In this document: positions 8,134 through 17,002 of the stretch, in pieces
Position numbering within the stretch: position 1 is the first letter of the stretch
Layout: each line of letters begins with the position of its first letter
NCBI GenBank assembly: GCA_016716135.1
Contig: JADJWX010000005.1
Coordinates: 186,001-250,000, forward strand
Direction: 5' to 3'
DNA length: 64,000 nt
Source: Lewinellaceae bacterium
GTDB taxonomy: Bacteria > Bacteroidota > Bacteroidia > Chitinophagales > Saprospiraceae
Notes under the pieces: model-generated
Told to the model about the DNA's origin: nothing
Seen by the model: the letters and a program-made list of their open reading frames with translations, nothing else
Databases searched by the model: none
Position numbers and translations under genes: made by a program

Positions 8134-8604
8134 ATGAATAAGCAACTTGTCAGGCTGCTCAACCTGATCATGGCCGGGCTGATCGCCGGTACGCTCTTTG
8201 GTATTTGGATCGGCTATAACCCGCAAAACCTGTCTCCCCAGGCATATGTGGAACAACAGCAAAATGCAATCAATGCATTAAATACACTCATGCCCATTCT
8301 CGGGTTGATTACCATTATTCTGACACTAACTTCAGCAACGCTGCATAAGAGCAATGCCACTATTTTTGGGGCATTTTTGGGCGCTGCCGGGCTCTTTATT
8401 GTGAGCGGACTGGTTACCCGCTTCGGAAACCAACCCATCAACAGTATTGTGATGACGTGGAATAAAGCGGAAGTGCCAACTACCTGGGTGGAGTTAAGAG
8501 ATAAGTGGTGGTTTTTTCACACCATTCGAACAGCCACTGCGCTTGGTGCTTTTTGCCTGATCTGTTGGGTAAACATATTCAAATTAACAGCTTTCCAGAA
8601 TTAG
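8134..8604 (+). CDS. DUF1772-type small membrane protein
   Basis: The 156-residue protein has four predicted membrane helices (about residues 7-27, 50-68, 76-95 and 132-150). The third and fourth are separated by the conserved DUF1772 stretch NQPINSIVMTWNKAEVPTTW, followed by LRDKWWFFHTIRTATAL. This family (anthrone-oxygenase-like fold) is widespread and mostly uncharacterised. It lies alone between the terminator at 8056 and a convergent VWA gene. The ATG at 8134 is preceded by an A/T-rich leader without Shine-Dalgarno. Confidence 0.75.
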   Translation: MNKQLVRLLNLIMAGLIAGTLFGIWIGYNPQNLSPQAYVEQQQNAINALNTLMPILGLITIILTLTSATLHKSNATIFGAFLGAAGLFIVSGLVTRFGNQPINSIVMTWNKAEVPTTWVELRDKWWFFHTIRTATALGAFCLICWVNIFKLTAFQN

Positions 8605-8647
8605 CAGTAAAGCGGTCTGGCATTAAACCATGATCGTTTTGACAGCA

Positions 8648-10747
8648 CTAATAAGCACCAAAGTAGCGTCGTAAAAACCACTCAACCGACAACAACCCGG
8701 CCAGCAAGAGAAATATCCATTTGATATTAATAAGCGGATTGGTACGGGTACTTTGATAAATTACCGGCTTGATGGTCGCACTGCTTTTGATCTGTTCAGC
8801 GAGCCCGGCAAGTTGGGCGGCAGGTACCAGGGTGCCACCGTACTGGCTGCTTAACTGCCGGAGTGCAGCGTGGTTTGCGGTGGTTTCAAACAGTTCCAAC
8901 TGGATAGGCTGCACACTGAACCGGCCTTCATACACATAGTTTTGACCGTTAAAATTTGTCGTCGCCCGAAAGCGGTAATTCCCCATTGGGAAAATACCGG
9001 CATTCAGCGCATAGGCCTTGCCCACTTTGTTGAAGGTATACAAAAACTCTTTCCCCTCGGCATTCCGGATGGACATGGCCACGTCCGGGTCGTTGGTGAG
9101 TTCGTAGTTGTCGTTGTACAACTCGGCGCCAAAAGTGACCGCTTCGTTTTCGTTAAAAATATTCTGATCGAGAGTGACCCTGAATTTGCGCTTATCTTCC
9201 TTGAGTGTGAGGTATTGCACGGTTTTGCCCACCAGTTCTTCAAAAATCTGGTGATTGTTGTGCTGCAAATAATCGAAAAGCCGCCATTTCCAAAGTCCTT
9301 CTCCCAGAAAGAGCCCAACCTTAATGCCGTTGCTTTCGCCGATTGCGAGCAACGGCTGTTCCGTATCCACTTTGCCGATGCGTTTCCAAAGCAACACCTG
9401 CGCCTGTGGCGTGGCAGCAAAATTGCCGAATGCGCTGGTCACGGGATTGAATTTTGGTAACTCGGAAATAAGTTCAGGGCTCAGCGAAAACGTTGCAAAC
9501 TGGCTGGCTACCGTACCCTGCACATCATCGCTTTGCTGCGCATTACTCTGCACACTGGCCAGATTTTGCGCCCGGGCAAGTGCCCCGTAGTTCGTCTGCA
9601 TACCGGCGATAAACATGCGCGGGATATTTTTGGTATTCAGGGTGTTCAGCAAGCCGGAGATGTCATTGGTGCCGGAAGGCAGGTTGTGAAAAATGACAAA
9701 ATCAAATTTAGTGACATCAATGCCCGGATCGTTGATATATGCCACGGCTACCTGGTAATTTTTATTACCCTCCAGCGTTTGGCGTAGGGCGGCCAGGTCG
9801 GGGTGGGGGCTGTTGGCCAGCAGCAGTATTTTCTGCCGGGCATCGAGCACGTCGATAAAAATATCGCGACTGTTGTTGGCTGCCGACGCTTCACCGGGCA
9901 CCTTGGCTACCTGGATGCGATACTGGGCCACACCGGGCTGGTCGGCTTCAAGCAGCACTTCGCGGGTTGTAAAAAAATCGTTGCCGGTTACGCTGATCGG
10001 AAATGATTGCAAACTACGCACCTGTCCGCCATCCACTTTGCTCACCGTCAGCACGCTTTGCATACCGGAACAGTTGACTGCAGCCACGTCAATTTGTATG
10101 GAAAACCTGTCGCCCAAATAGGCGATCTTATTGTGAAAAACGCGTTTGACCAGCAGGTCCTTTTTCGGCGTGGTGTCGCCCAGTGCAACCGCATACACCG
10201 GTGCGGCAAGTTGGGCGCCGGAATAGGCCGGGTTGCTGCCTTCGTTGTAAATACCGTCGGAAGCCAGAATAACAGCCCCCAGGTTTTGTGCGCCATAGCG
10301 GTCATAGATGTCCCGGAGCACTTCGGAAAGGTTGCTCACTTTGTCCTCGAACGCAAAATCAACCCCTTCCCGAACAGCATCGCCAAAAGCCAATTCGTGC
10401 ACTTCATAGTCGTCTTCCAATGCTGCACGCAGGTTTTGCCAATCCTGTTTGTACGTTTCAAGGGCCGGGCCGCGCAATTCGGCGCCGACGCTCTCCGAAG
10501 CATCCTGTGCCAAAACGACCACCGGCTTTTTTGTTTCGGTCAACACACTTTTGAGCAGTGGTGATAACAACAGGGCACTCAAAATCGTTACGGTGAGCCA
10601 GCGCAGCAAACCCAACCAACGGTTGAGCGCAGGCGCCTGCTCGCGAAACGTTGTATCGCGATAATATAACAACAGAGCGTAACCAAGGCCCAGCAGGGCA
10701 CAAAAGATCAGAAACCAGGCAGGATATTGAAAAGAAAGATTGGGCAT
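8648..10747 (-). CDS. Membrane-anchored VWA-like protein
   Basis: From ATG 10747 the protein is 699 residues, starting MPNLSFQYPAWFLIFCALLG; the frame opens upstream to 10810 but that extension is unconvincing. Two N-terminal membrane helices (about 9-29 and 45-65) precede a VWA-like domain beginning VVVLAQDASESVG, a variant of the DxSxS metal site. VILASDGIYNEGSNPAY carries the expected TDG-like strand. A periplasmic beta-rich region follows, with a glutamine-amidotransferase-like stretch (FVIFHNLPSGTND, GLFLGEGLWKWRLFDY). A final membrane helix is at about 672-690. The layout matches large Bacteroidota VWA membrane proteins of unknown role, distantly like BatA/BatB. It is convergent with the DUF1772 gene and divergent from the OmpA-like gene. 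Confidence 0.8.
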   Translation of the reverse strand: MPNLSFQYPAWFLIFCALLGLGYALLLYYRDTTFREQAPALNRWLGLLRWLTVTILSALLLSPLLKSVLTETKKPVVVLAQDASESVGAELRGPALETYKQDWQNLRAALEDDYEVHELAFGDAVREGVDFAFEDKVSNLSEVLRDIYDRYGAQNLGAVILASDGIYNEGSNPAYSGAQLAAPVYAVALGDTTPKKDLLVKRVFHNKIAYLGDRFSIQIDVAAVNCSGMQSVLTVSKVDGGQVRSLQSFPISVTGNDFFTTREVLLEADQPGVAQYRIQVAKVPGEASAANNSRDIFIDVLDARQKILLLANSPHPDLAALRQTLEGNKNYQVAVAYINDPGIDVTKFDFVIFHNLPSGTNDISGLLNTLNTKNIPRMFIAGMQTNYGALARAQNLASVQSNAQQSDDVQGTVASQFATFSLSPELISELPKFNPVTSAFGNFAATPQAQVLLWKRIGKVDTEQPLLAIGESNGIKVGLFLGEGLWKWRLFDYLQHNNHQIFEELVGKTVQYLTLKEDKRKFRVTLDQNIFNENEAVTFGAELYNDNYELTNDPDVAMSIRNAEGKEFLYTFNKVGKAYALNAGIFPMGNYRFRATTNFNGQNYVYEGRFSVQPIQLELFETTANHAALRQLSSQYGGTLVPAAQLAGLAEQIKSSATIKPVIYQSTRTNPLINIKWIFLLLAGLLSVEWFLRRYFGAY

Positions 10748-10934
10748 TAGATTTGAGCGTCGTTTAAGCAAACTGCACTTCCGCAGCAACAGGTTGGAGC
10801 TGGCTTGCAACCAGAATCGGAATTAAGGACGCAAAGTTGGGGAAATTGTTGCGAACAGCCGACACATACACAACGTTGAGCAAGCTAAAATCACGGCGAT
10901 TTGTCCAAAAAAGCCGTTGCGGCGGAAAAAGCGA

Positions 10935-10942
10935 TACTTTTG
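10935..10942 (+). promoter_or_regulatory. Candidate -7 box (TACTTTTG) for the OmpA-like gene
   Basis: TACTTTTG fits TAnnTTTG exactly and lies 76 bases before the ATG at 11019. The best upstream TTG is only 15 bases away, so the -33 part is weak. Confidence 0.35.
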
Positions 10943-11018
10943 CAGCTGCTATGCGTTACCAAATAACCGCTCTGAAAAAAGGGCTCGACAATTTACTTTT
11001 TTGATCAATACACTTGTA

Positions 11019-13157
11019 ATGAACCGGTTTTTAACCGTCACTTTTTGCCTCGCCGGCCTGGTCCTTGCCACGGCGCTGGAGGCGCAAAAACCTGCCGAAC
11101 TGAAACGGGCGGGAGAAAAAAAATTTGCCGATGAGCAATGGGCTGAAGCGCTGGCTCTGCTGGATCAGTACCAACAAGCCAAGCCCGGCGATCTGGAAAT
11201 ATTGACCCGGCTCGGCATCTGCAACTACCACCTGCACCAGGCAGAAAAAGCCCGGCAGTATTTTGAATTTGTGCTTCAGAAAAATCCGAATAACAACGAC
11301 CCCGGCCTGCATTATTTTCTGGCGCGCACCCTGCATGGCCAGCAGGTATTCGACCAGGCAATAACCGCCTACAAGCGTTTTCTGCGTGTAAGCTCCGACA
11401 AACATCCGTTGCGCGCCAATGCGCTGGATAATATTCGCCGCTGTGTGAGTGGCATGCAAATACCGGCTAATCCGGACGTCGCCCTGGTGGAAAACCTCGG
11501 CGACCGGGTAAATACCCCCGGCGATGAATTTGCCCCCTTGCCTTCGGTGAACCACCCCGGTAGAATTTATTTTTCCGCTGCGCGGGAAAACTGCACCGGT
11601 GGCCGGCGCAACGACCAGGGTTATGAAGATACCGAAACCGGGCATTGGTGCAGCGACATGTTTTTCAGCGATCAAACCAACAGCGGCTGGAATTATGCTA
11701 CCCTGCTCGGCGACCTGCTGAACACTCCCCGCTTTGAAGTCGCCCTGGAATTTAGCAGCGACGGCCAAATCCTGTATTTTTTCCGCGGATTTACCCTGTA
11801 TAGCGGTGAAATTTTTGCCGATACCGCCGGCCGCAAAGATGAATACGCGGTTACGCCTCCGGCGTTCGGCAGCCCGATGCAACCCGAGGAGGGCGATTTA
11901 GCGCCCTTCCTGGCCAACGACAGCCTGCTGATTTTCGCCAGCCGCCGGGAGGGTGGCCTGGGCGGCCTCGACCTGTACTTCGCCACCCGCAGCGATACCG
12001 GCTGGACTACCCCGCAGCACCTTGGACCGGAAATAAATTCCAACTACGATGAAACAACGCCCTTTCTGGCGCACGACGGACGCACACTTTATTTTAGCAG
12101 CAATCGGCCGGAAAGCATGGGCGGACTGGATGTGTTCAAGTCGGTTTTTGATGAAGAAAAACGTACCTGGTCGGCGCCGGTCAACGTGGGCAAACCCATC
12201 AACTCGCCCGGTGACGATGCATTTTTTCGCCTGGCTGTTGACGGCTTGCATGCATTTTTTGCCTCCGACCGGCTCGATAGCTATGGCGCCCGCGACATTT
12301 ATATTGTGTATTTCAAACAGGAACAGCCCGAGCAGCTGAACGACCGGCTGCTTTTTGCCGATGCCGAAAAACGCGCCGCCGCCGCCAATACTGCTACCGA
12401 CGTGCGCAGCATCGAAAAAGTGCAACTCCCCGTGTTGTATTATAATTCGGACGAGGATATTTTAAACGAGGCAAACCGCAATACGCTCGCAGAAATAGCC
12501 CGCCTGGCCAGGACCTACCCCAATGCGGAAATACTGGTGACGGCGCACACCGACGAAACCGGACCGGCCAAATTTGACTTGTACTACGGCATCAAACGCG
12601 CTGAAATTGTCGGGAAAGCCCTGATGGATCGCGGGGTGGCAGCGCGCCGGGTTTCGCTGAAAAGTTTTGGCTCGGCCTATCCTGTAGCCCGGAATGTACT
12701 TGATACCCGCCCCAACCCCGCCGGACAGGCGCTGAACCGGCGAATTGCCGTGACGCTTGCAACGGTGGAAGCGCCCTTGCCACTCGAACTCAGCCTGAGC
12801 TACCGCCCGGTGCCGGAGCCGATGGCCATCCCCTCCGGCACTGCTCCGGAGGCGCGTTTCGGAGGCCTGGCTTTCCGTGTGGAAGCAGTGACGGCCCGGC
12901 AGATATTGACCAACGACGTGTTGGGTATGTTCAACGACCTGATGATCGAAAGCCAGCCCGGTTCGGGGGCCTACCGTTATTCGGTAGGTTGGTTCCGTAC
13001 GTTCGACGATGCTGTTGCACTCCGCCGCGAGCTGCAAAACCAGGGTTTTGATAATGCCACCATAGCCGCCTACCTCAACGGTATCCGGGTCTCGAGAGCC
13101 GAAGCGGTTGGCCTGCTGAAAAAATATCCCGATCTGGCGCCCTTTATTAAAAACTGA
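11019..13157 (+). CDS. OmpA-family outer-membrane protein with TPR and PD40 repeats and a SPOR-like tail
   Basis: The start is set at ATG 11019, which gives a signal peptide (MNRFLTVTFCLAGLVLATAL); the frame is open from 10917 but without one. Order of domains in 712 residues: TPR repeats (about 25-145), a PD40/WD40-like propeller (about 165-430, repeated units such as PFLAHDGRTLYFSSNRPE), and an OmpA peptidoglycan-binding domain (about 475-595, with TAHTDETG and LNRRIAVT). The last part resembles a SPOR domain (VGWFRTFDDAVALRRELQ). It probably ties an outer-membrane complex to peptidoglycan. This TPR-propeller-OmpA plan is like PorE of the T9SS, and gldH follows directly, but equivalence to PorE is inference. 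Confidence 0.85.
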   Translation: MNRFLTVTFCLAGLVLATALEAQKPAELKRAGEKKFADEQWAEALALLDQYQQAKPGDLEILTRLGICNYHLHQAEKARQYFEFVLQKNPNNNDPGLHYFLARTLHGQQVFDQAITAYKRFLRVSSDKHPLRANALDNIRRCVSGMQIPANPDVALVENLGDRVNTPGDEFAPLPSVNHPGRIYFSAARENCTGGRRNDQGYEDTETGHWCSDMFFSDQTNSGWNYATLLGDLLNTPRFEVALEFSSDGQILYFFRGFTLYSGEIFADTAGRKDEYAVTPPAFGSPMQPEEGDLAPFLANDSLLIFASRREGGLGGLDLYFATRSDTGWTTPQHLGPEINSNYDETTPFLAHDGRTLYFSSNRPESMGGLDVFKSVFDEEKRTWSAPVNVGKPINSPGDDAFFRLAVDGLHAFFASDRLDSYGARDIYIVYFKQEQPEQLNDRLLFADAEKRAAAANTATDVRSIEKVQLPVLYYNSDEDILNEANRNTLAEIARLARTYPNAEILVTAHTDETGPAKFDLYYGIKRAEIVGKALMDRGVAARRVSLKSFGSAYPVARNVLDTRPNPAGQALNRRIAVTLATVEAPLPLELSLSYRPVPEPMAIPSGTAPEARFGGLAFRVEAVTARQILTNDVLGMFNDLMIESQPGSGAYRYSVGWFRTFDDAVALRRELQNQGFDNATIAAYLNGIRVSRAEAVGLLKKYPDLAPFIKN

Positions 13158-13160
13158 ATT

Positions 13161-13766
13161 ATGACAGCACCTGTAAAATCCAATGTTGTGGCACCGCATA
13201 AAAATATATCCGGTAGAGACTGGTTTTTGATCTATTGTCGGCGTGACTGCGAGTCACGCCGACAATATGCATGGAAAGAAACAGGAAGCTGGTCCGCTAT
13301 TTCCTATATTTTTATTATCATAACAATAGCTTTTCTATCTGCATGTAATTCGGGTGTTTATTATCAGAAGAAAATAGAACTGCCGAATGCAAATTGGGCC
13401 TACGGCGACACCCTGGCCTTTCAGTTTTCTATTTCGGATACAATGGAAATCTATAACCTCTATCTGGACATTGAACATTCCGATGCTTTTTCCACCCAAA
13501 ATGTGTATATGAAATTGTATACCCTGTTTCCGGATGGAAAACGGTTGAGCAAACAAAAATCCTTTGATTTGTTCGATCAACAGGGGAAACCGGCAGGTGC
13601 GTGTTCGGGCGGCAACTGCCAATTGCATACCATGCTGCAGGAAAAAGCATTTTTTAACAGCCCGGGTACTTATGAAATCACCCTGGAGCAATACACCCGG
13701 GAAAACCCGCTTCCGGGTATACATGCTATTGGGTTGACGATAGAGTCGGCAGGGCTGCGCCGGTAG
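13161..13766 (+). CDS. gldH: Gliding motility lipoprotein GldH (N-terminus probably frameshifted)
   Basis: From the lipobox LSAC onward the protein matches GldH: VYYQKKIELPNANWAYGDTL, ISDTMEIYNLYLDIEHSD, LFPDGKRLSKQ, AGACSGGNCQLH and EQYTRENPLPGIHAIGLTIE. GldH is a lipoprotein needed for gliding and T9SS function. The in-frame ATG at 13161 gives about 60 residues before the lipobox, including a perfect palindrome (13234-13266). A better start is ATG 13271: removing one C from CC at 13303-13304 gives MERNRKLVRYF leading into YIFIIITIAFLSAC, a textbook lipoprotein signal peptide. I infer a one-base insertion there. The gene follows the OmpA-like gene by 3 bases as read, or 113 bases with the revised start. 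Confidence 0.85.
   Translation: MTAPVKSNVVAPHKNISGRDWFLIYCRRDCESRRQYAWKETGSWSAISYIFIIITIAFLSACNSGVYYQKKIELPNANWAYGDTLAFQFSISDTMEIYNLYLDIEHSDAFSTQNVYMKLYTLFPDGKRLSKQKSFDLFDQQGKPAGACSGGNCQLHTMLQEKAFFNSPGTYEITLEQYTRENPLPGIHAIGLTIESAGLRR
13234..13266. repeat. Perfect 15-base-arm palindrome before gldH
   Basis: ATTGTCGGCGTGACT and AGTCACGCCGACAAT pair perfectly around GCG. It ends 4 bases before the preferred gldH ATG at 13271. It could be a REP-like unit, an attenuator, or a structure masking the gldH start. Confidence 0.7.
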
Positions 13767-13783
13767 CATGCATAGTTCAAGTC

Positions 13784-14665
13784 TTAGTTTCTCAAGTCTG
13801 ACCCCCAGGTAAGTTTTTCCCGCAGCGTTTGCAGGAACGAGCTGTCTTGCAATTGCACGAGTTTAATGCCGAAATCATTCCGGCGAACGGCAAACTGGTG
13901 TGTCGCGCTGATGAGCTCGAACCGGGAGTCGAGCGAGCAGATAAAATTCTCGGCGCGGCCTTCAATTTCAAACGAAATTACCGATTGATCGGACAGTACG
14001 ATGGGGCGCAGGTTCAGGTTGTGCGGGGCGACCGGGGTGATCACAAAATTGCCGGAATTGGGCAGCAATATCGGGCCGCCACAACTTAGTGAATATGCCG
14101 TGCTTCCGGTTGGAGTGGCGATAATAATGCCATCTGCCCAGTAAGAATTCAGGTAATCACCATTCAGGAATGTGTGTATGGTGATCATAGACGATGTATC
14201 TCGTTTTAACAGGGTACAGTCGTTCAGGGCGAACGGAATATCGCCAAACAATTTGGGCATGCTTTCCAGATACAACATGGTGCGTTCGCCGATGGTATAC
14301 TGGCCCATAACCAGTTTGCGAATAGCCCCGGCAATATGTTGTTTTTCAGTGCTGGCTAAAAAGCCCAGCCGCCCCAAATTGATCCCGAGCATGGGCACCC
14401 CCGAATCGCGTACGAGCGTTACCGCGCTGAGCATGGTGCCGTCGCCGCCCAGCACAACCACAAAATCGATACGGTGTACCCGAAAATCGCGGTGCCCGTC
14501 GAAGGCTGCATAATGCCCCGGGAATTTCACCACAGGTTCCAGTGCTTTAAGGTAGGGCGTATAGACATATGTGGTGATACCATGCGCATGCAGCGCATCA
14601 AAAAGCGCCTGTATGTACGGCAGGTCTTTGTCTTTAAACTGTTTTCCAAAAACGACTACTTGCAT
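13784..14665 (-). CDS. nadK: NAD kinase
   Basis: A 293-residue protein with the family's signature motifs: VVVLGGDGTMLSAV (GGDGT, ATP/NAD binding), GINLGRLGFLA, FALNDCTLLKRDTSSM (NE/D motif), and the ATPTGSTAYSLSCGGPIL block. It phosphorylates NAD+ to NADP+ in the cytoplasm. Length and motif order are normal. It is convergent with gldH (17 bases between stops), and 204 bases separate its start from the divergent patatin gene. The beginning MQVVVFGKQFKDKDLP fits the usual first strand of the family, which supports the start at 14665. Confidence 0.96.
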   Translation of the reverse strand: MQVVVFGKQFKDKDLPYIQALFDALHAHGITTYVYTPYLKALEPVVKFPGHYAAFDGHRDFRVHRIDFVVVLGGDGTMLSAVTLVRDSGVPMLGINLGRLGFLASTEKQHIAGAIRKLVMGQYTIGERTMLYLESMPKLFGDIPFALNDCTLLKRDTSSMITIHTFLNGDYLNSYWADGIIIATPTGSTAYSLSCGGPILLPNSGNFVITPVAPHNLNLRPIVLSDQSVISFEIEGRAENFICSLDSRFELISATHQFAVRRNDFGIKLVQLQDSSFLQTLREKLTWGSDLRN

Positions 14666-14747
14666 GCGGCTGGTCGGGTTGATGTGGTCAACAGGCCTGG
14701 TTGGTGATTATGGCATACGTTGTGCCGGGACATTGGACGGTAGGTAT

Positions 14748-14755
14748 TACATTTG
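14748..14755 (+). promoter_or_regulatory. Candidate -7 box (TACATTTG) for the patatin gene
   Basis: TACATTTG fits TAnnTTTG and lies 114 bases before ATG 14870. No well-spaced TTTG is seen upstream. Confidence 0.3.
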
Positions 14756-14869
14756 TGCACCACGCTGCCACAAATCCTGCTGCAAGATAGAACCTTGGTA
14801 TCTGATAGCCTAATGTTTGATCAATGCAGGTCTGGCTAGGCAAAGAACGCACCGCACCGCATTTACAAC

Positions 14870-16915
14870 ATGAAAACACTTTCTTACCGCGACGTTATCC
14901 TTAAAGAAAAGGAACAACTCCTGCTGCGTCGTCAAAAACTAAACATCGAACACGGCAAACCCGGCCAGGAAAACTGGTTTGGCATTGCCCTGTCGGGGGG
15001 GGGGATCCGTTCGGCGACGATCAATTTGGGTATTTTGAAAACACTCAACCGCTTCGGTATTTTAAAAAAGGCGGATTACCTGAGCAGTGTGTCCGGCGGG
15101 GGGTACACCCATGCCTATGTGCAGGCAACAACAAAGGAGACGGGCGATCTGACCCAGTTGTTCAACGATCAGCATATCGCCGATATGCGCCAGCATGGCG
15201 AGTACCTAACACCCGGTACAGGTATCTGGAAACTAGGCAACACCTTTTTGCTTTTGGTGGCTGTGGTGATCAGTTGGTGCATGAGTATTCTGAGCCCGCT
15301 TATTCTTGGCGGCATGGTCTATTATGCCTATGGGATTGTGGAGGGTTTGGTCGGCGCCAATCCGCTCGCCGGCACTGGCGCTCTGGCTGCCCGAATAGCG
15401 GAACTGATGTTTTATGTAACGGCAGGCATTTTTGTCGTGCATTTTGTAGTCAATATTTACCTCAATTATAATCTGGGTATTTCCAAACTATTCAACCGGG
15501 TCGAATCGGTTTTGGTTGGCCTTGCCATCTTTGTTTATAGCTGGCTGGTAGTCTCTGGGATTTCCGGTGTAGAGCGCACCACCGATGGTATCCTGCTGGC
15601 ATTGCTCAAAATGACTACGTTGTTTGTACTCGGTTTTTACATAAACCCAAACGCCATCAGCCTGCACCGGTTTTACAGAAAACAACTTGCCGAACTTTTC
15701 CTACGGTTCTCCGGCGGGTTTAAAAATATTCCACTCAAAGACATTTTTGATGCCAATGCCACCGATCCTAAACAATATCTGGCGCCTTATCCGCTAATAA
15801 ACACCTGCCTGAACCTCCTCAGCCCCGATGGCGATGAAAAGTTCAAAGGAGTCAAAGCCAACGACTATTTTTTGCTCAGCCCTCTGCATTGCGGTTCCAA
15901 ACTGACCGGGTACCGCCCTACTACCTTTTTTGACGACTACCGAAATCTGACGCTGCCCGCGGCAGTGACGATTTCTGCAGCAGCGGTAAATCCGGGCATG
16001 GGCATGTATTCGAATAAAACACTCAGCATGCTCATGACGCTCTTCAACGCACGCTTCGGGTGCTGGGTATCAAACCCGCTGGTGCTTGAGAAAGCCTATG
16101 GTTTGGTTTGGTGGCCGGTCTATTTTTTCAAAGAATTGCTTGGGCGGATTGGTTCGCAGAACAAAATGGTCAATATTTCCGACGGCGGGCATATTGAAAA
16201 TTTCGGCGCATACGAATTGCTCCGGCGTGGCTGCCGCCTGATTATTTCGGTGGATGCCGGTGAAGACCGGAACTACGCTTTCACGGATTTGAACAACTTT
16301 ATCCTTCGGGCACGTAACGAACTCGGGCTTGAAATCCGCTTTCGCGACAATCAGCAACCTGAAGACGTCATCCGCCCAAAGCCTTCACAGGTTTATTCCA
16401 AACAACGCTTTGCCGTGGCTGATATTTACCAGTGGTGGGAAGACGATAAAATTGTATTTCATGCCGATCAGGTGACACCCGACGAAATCGTGAATTTTGA
16501 TCAACCGAAGAAGATCGGGACTTTCGTGTACATCAAATCGTCGGTAACGGCGCCTTCCGGGAAACCCGATCTGGATAAAAAAGACGAACTCAAATACGGC
16601 ACCTACAAATACAAAATTTACCACCCGGAGTTCCCGCATGAATCCACCGGCGACCAATTCTTTGACCCCATCCAATGGGAAGCCTACTACCAACTGGGCC
16701 AATATCTGGGAGCGGATATTCTCGGGCTCAAACACCTCGACGATTCAGTACCGGCGCAAGACCTTGCCGTTGAACAGTTGATCGGCTGGTTTGATGACCC
16801 GGAAAATTGTCCGCTGTTTGCGCCCAAACGGGGTGCGCGGGCTACGGTGGATAGCGATATTCTGGAGAGTGCCCGCGCGGAGGAACCAGCAGGCCGGGTA
16901 GCCTACCGGATGTAG
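14870..16915 (+). CDS. Patatin-like phospholipase with an inserted multi-helix membrane domain
   Basis: The 681 residues contain a split patatin domain. The oxyanion-hole loop is ALSGGGIRSATINLGIL (about 40-56), the nucleophile elbow SVSGGG (S75), and the catalytic Asp is in ISDGGHIENFGAYELL (about D438). Between them (about 120-280) lie roughly six membrane helices, so the active site is built from segments on both sides of a membrane insert. The family hydrolyses acyl esters of phospholipids; substrate is unknown. The codons for the Gly loop form an uninterrupted run of ten G (14995-15004), a possible slippage site. The next gene encodes a two-helix membrane protein on the same strand and may be a partner. 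Confidence 0.88.
   Translation: MKTLSYRDVILKEKEQLLLRRQKLNIEHGKPGQENWFGIALSGGGIRSATINLGILKTLNRFGILKKADYLSSVSGGGYTHAYVQATTKETGDLTQLFNDQHIADMRQHGEYLTPGTGIWKLGNTFLLLVAVVISWCMSILSPLILGGMVYYAYGIVEGLVGANPLAGTGALAARIAELMFYVTAGIFVVHFVVNIYLNYNLGISKLFNRVESVLVGLAIFVYSWLVVSGISGVERTTDGILLALLKMTTLFVLGFYINPNAISLHRFYRKQLAELFLRFSGGFKNIPLKDIFDANATDPKQYLAPYPLINTCLNLLSPDGDEKFKGVKANDYFLLSPLHCGSKLTGYRPTTFFDDYRNLTLPAAVTISAAAVNPGMGMYSNKTLSMLMTLFNARFGCWVSNPLVLEKAYGLVWWPVYFFKELLGRIGSQNKMVNISDGGHIENFGAYELLRRGCRLIISVDAGEDRNYAFTDLNNFILRARNELGLEIRFRDNQQPEDVIRPKPSQVYSKQRFAVADIYQWWEDDKIVFHADQVTPDEIVNFDQPKKIGTFVYIKSSVTAPSGKPDLDKKDELKYGTYKYKIYHPEFPHESTGDQFFDPIQWEAYYQLGQYLGADILGLKHLDDSVPAQDLAVEQLIGWFDDPENCPLFAPKRGARATVDSDILESARAEEPAGRVAYRM
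14995..15004 (+). repeat. Homopolymer of ten G in the patatin active-site loop
   Basis: The run encodes the end of Ser and the three Gly residues of SGGGIRS. A gain or loss of one G would truncate the enzyme early, so it is a potential phase-variation or sequencing-error site. Confidence 0.9.
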
Positions 16916-17002
16916 CCGGAATGTGAGTACACACAAATTTATCTTTTCAAAATTAACCCAGCCCGGAGCGCCGCTGCCGGGTTATAAAATGAGGCGGAAT
17001 AA

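Noticed and set aside
11031..11882. 283-codon minus-strand frame
   Set aside because: Antisense of the OmpA/TPR gene, without conserved motifs.
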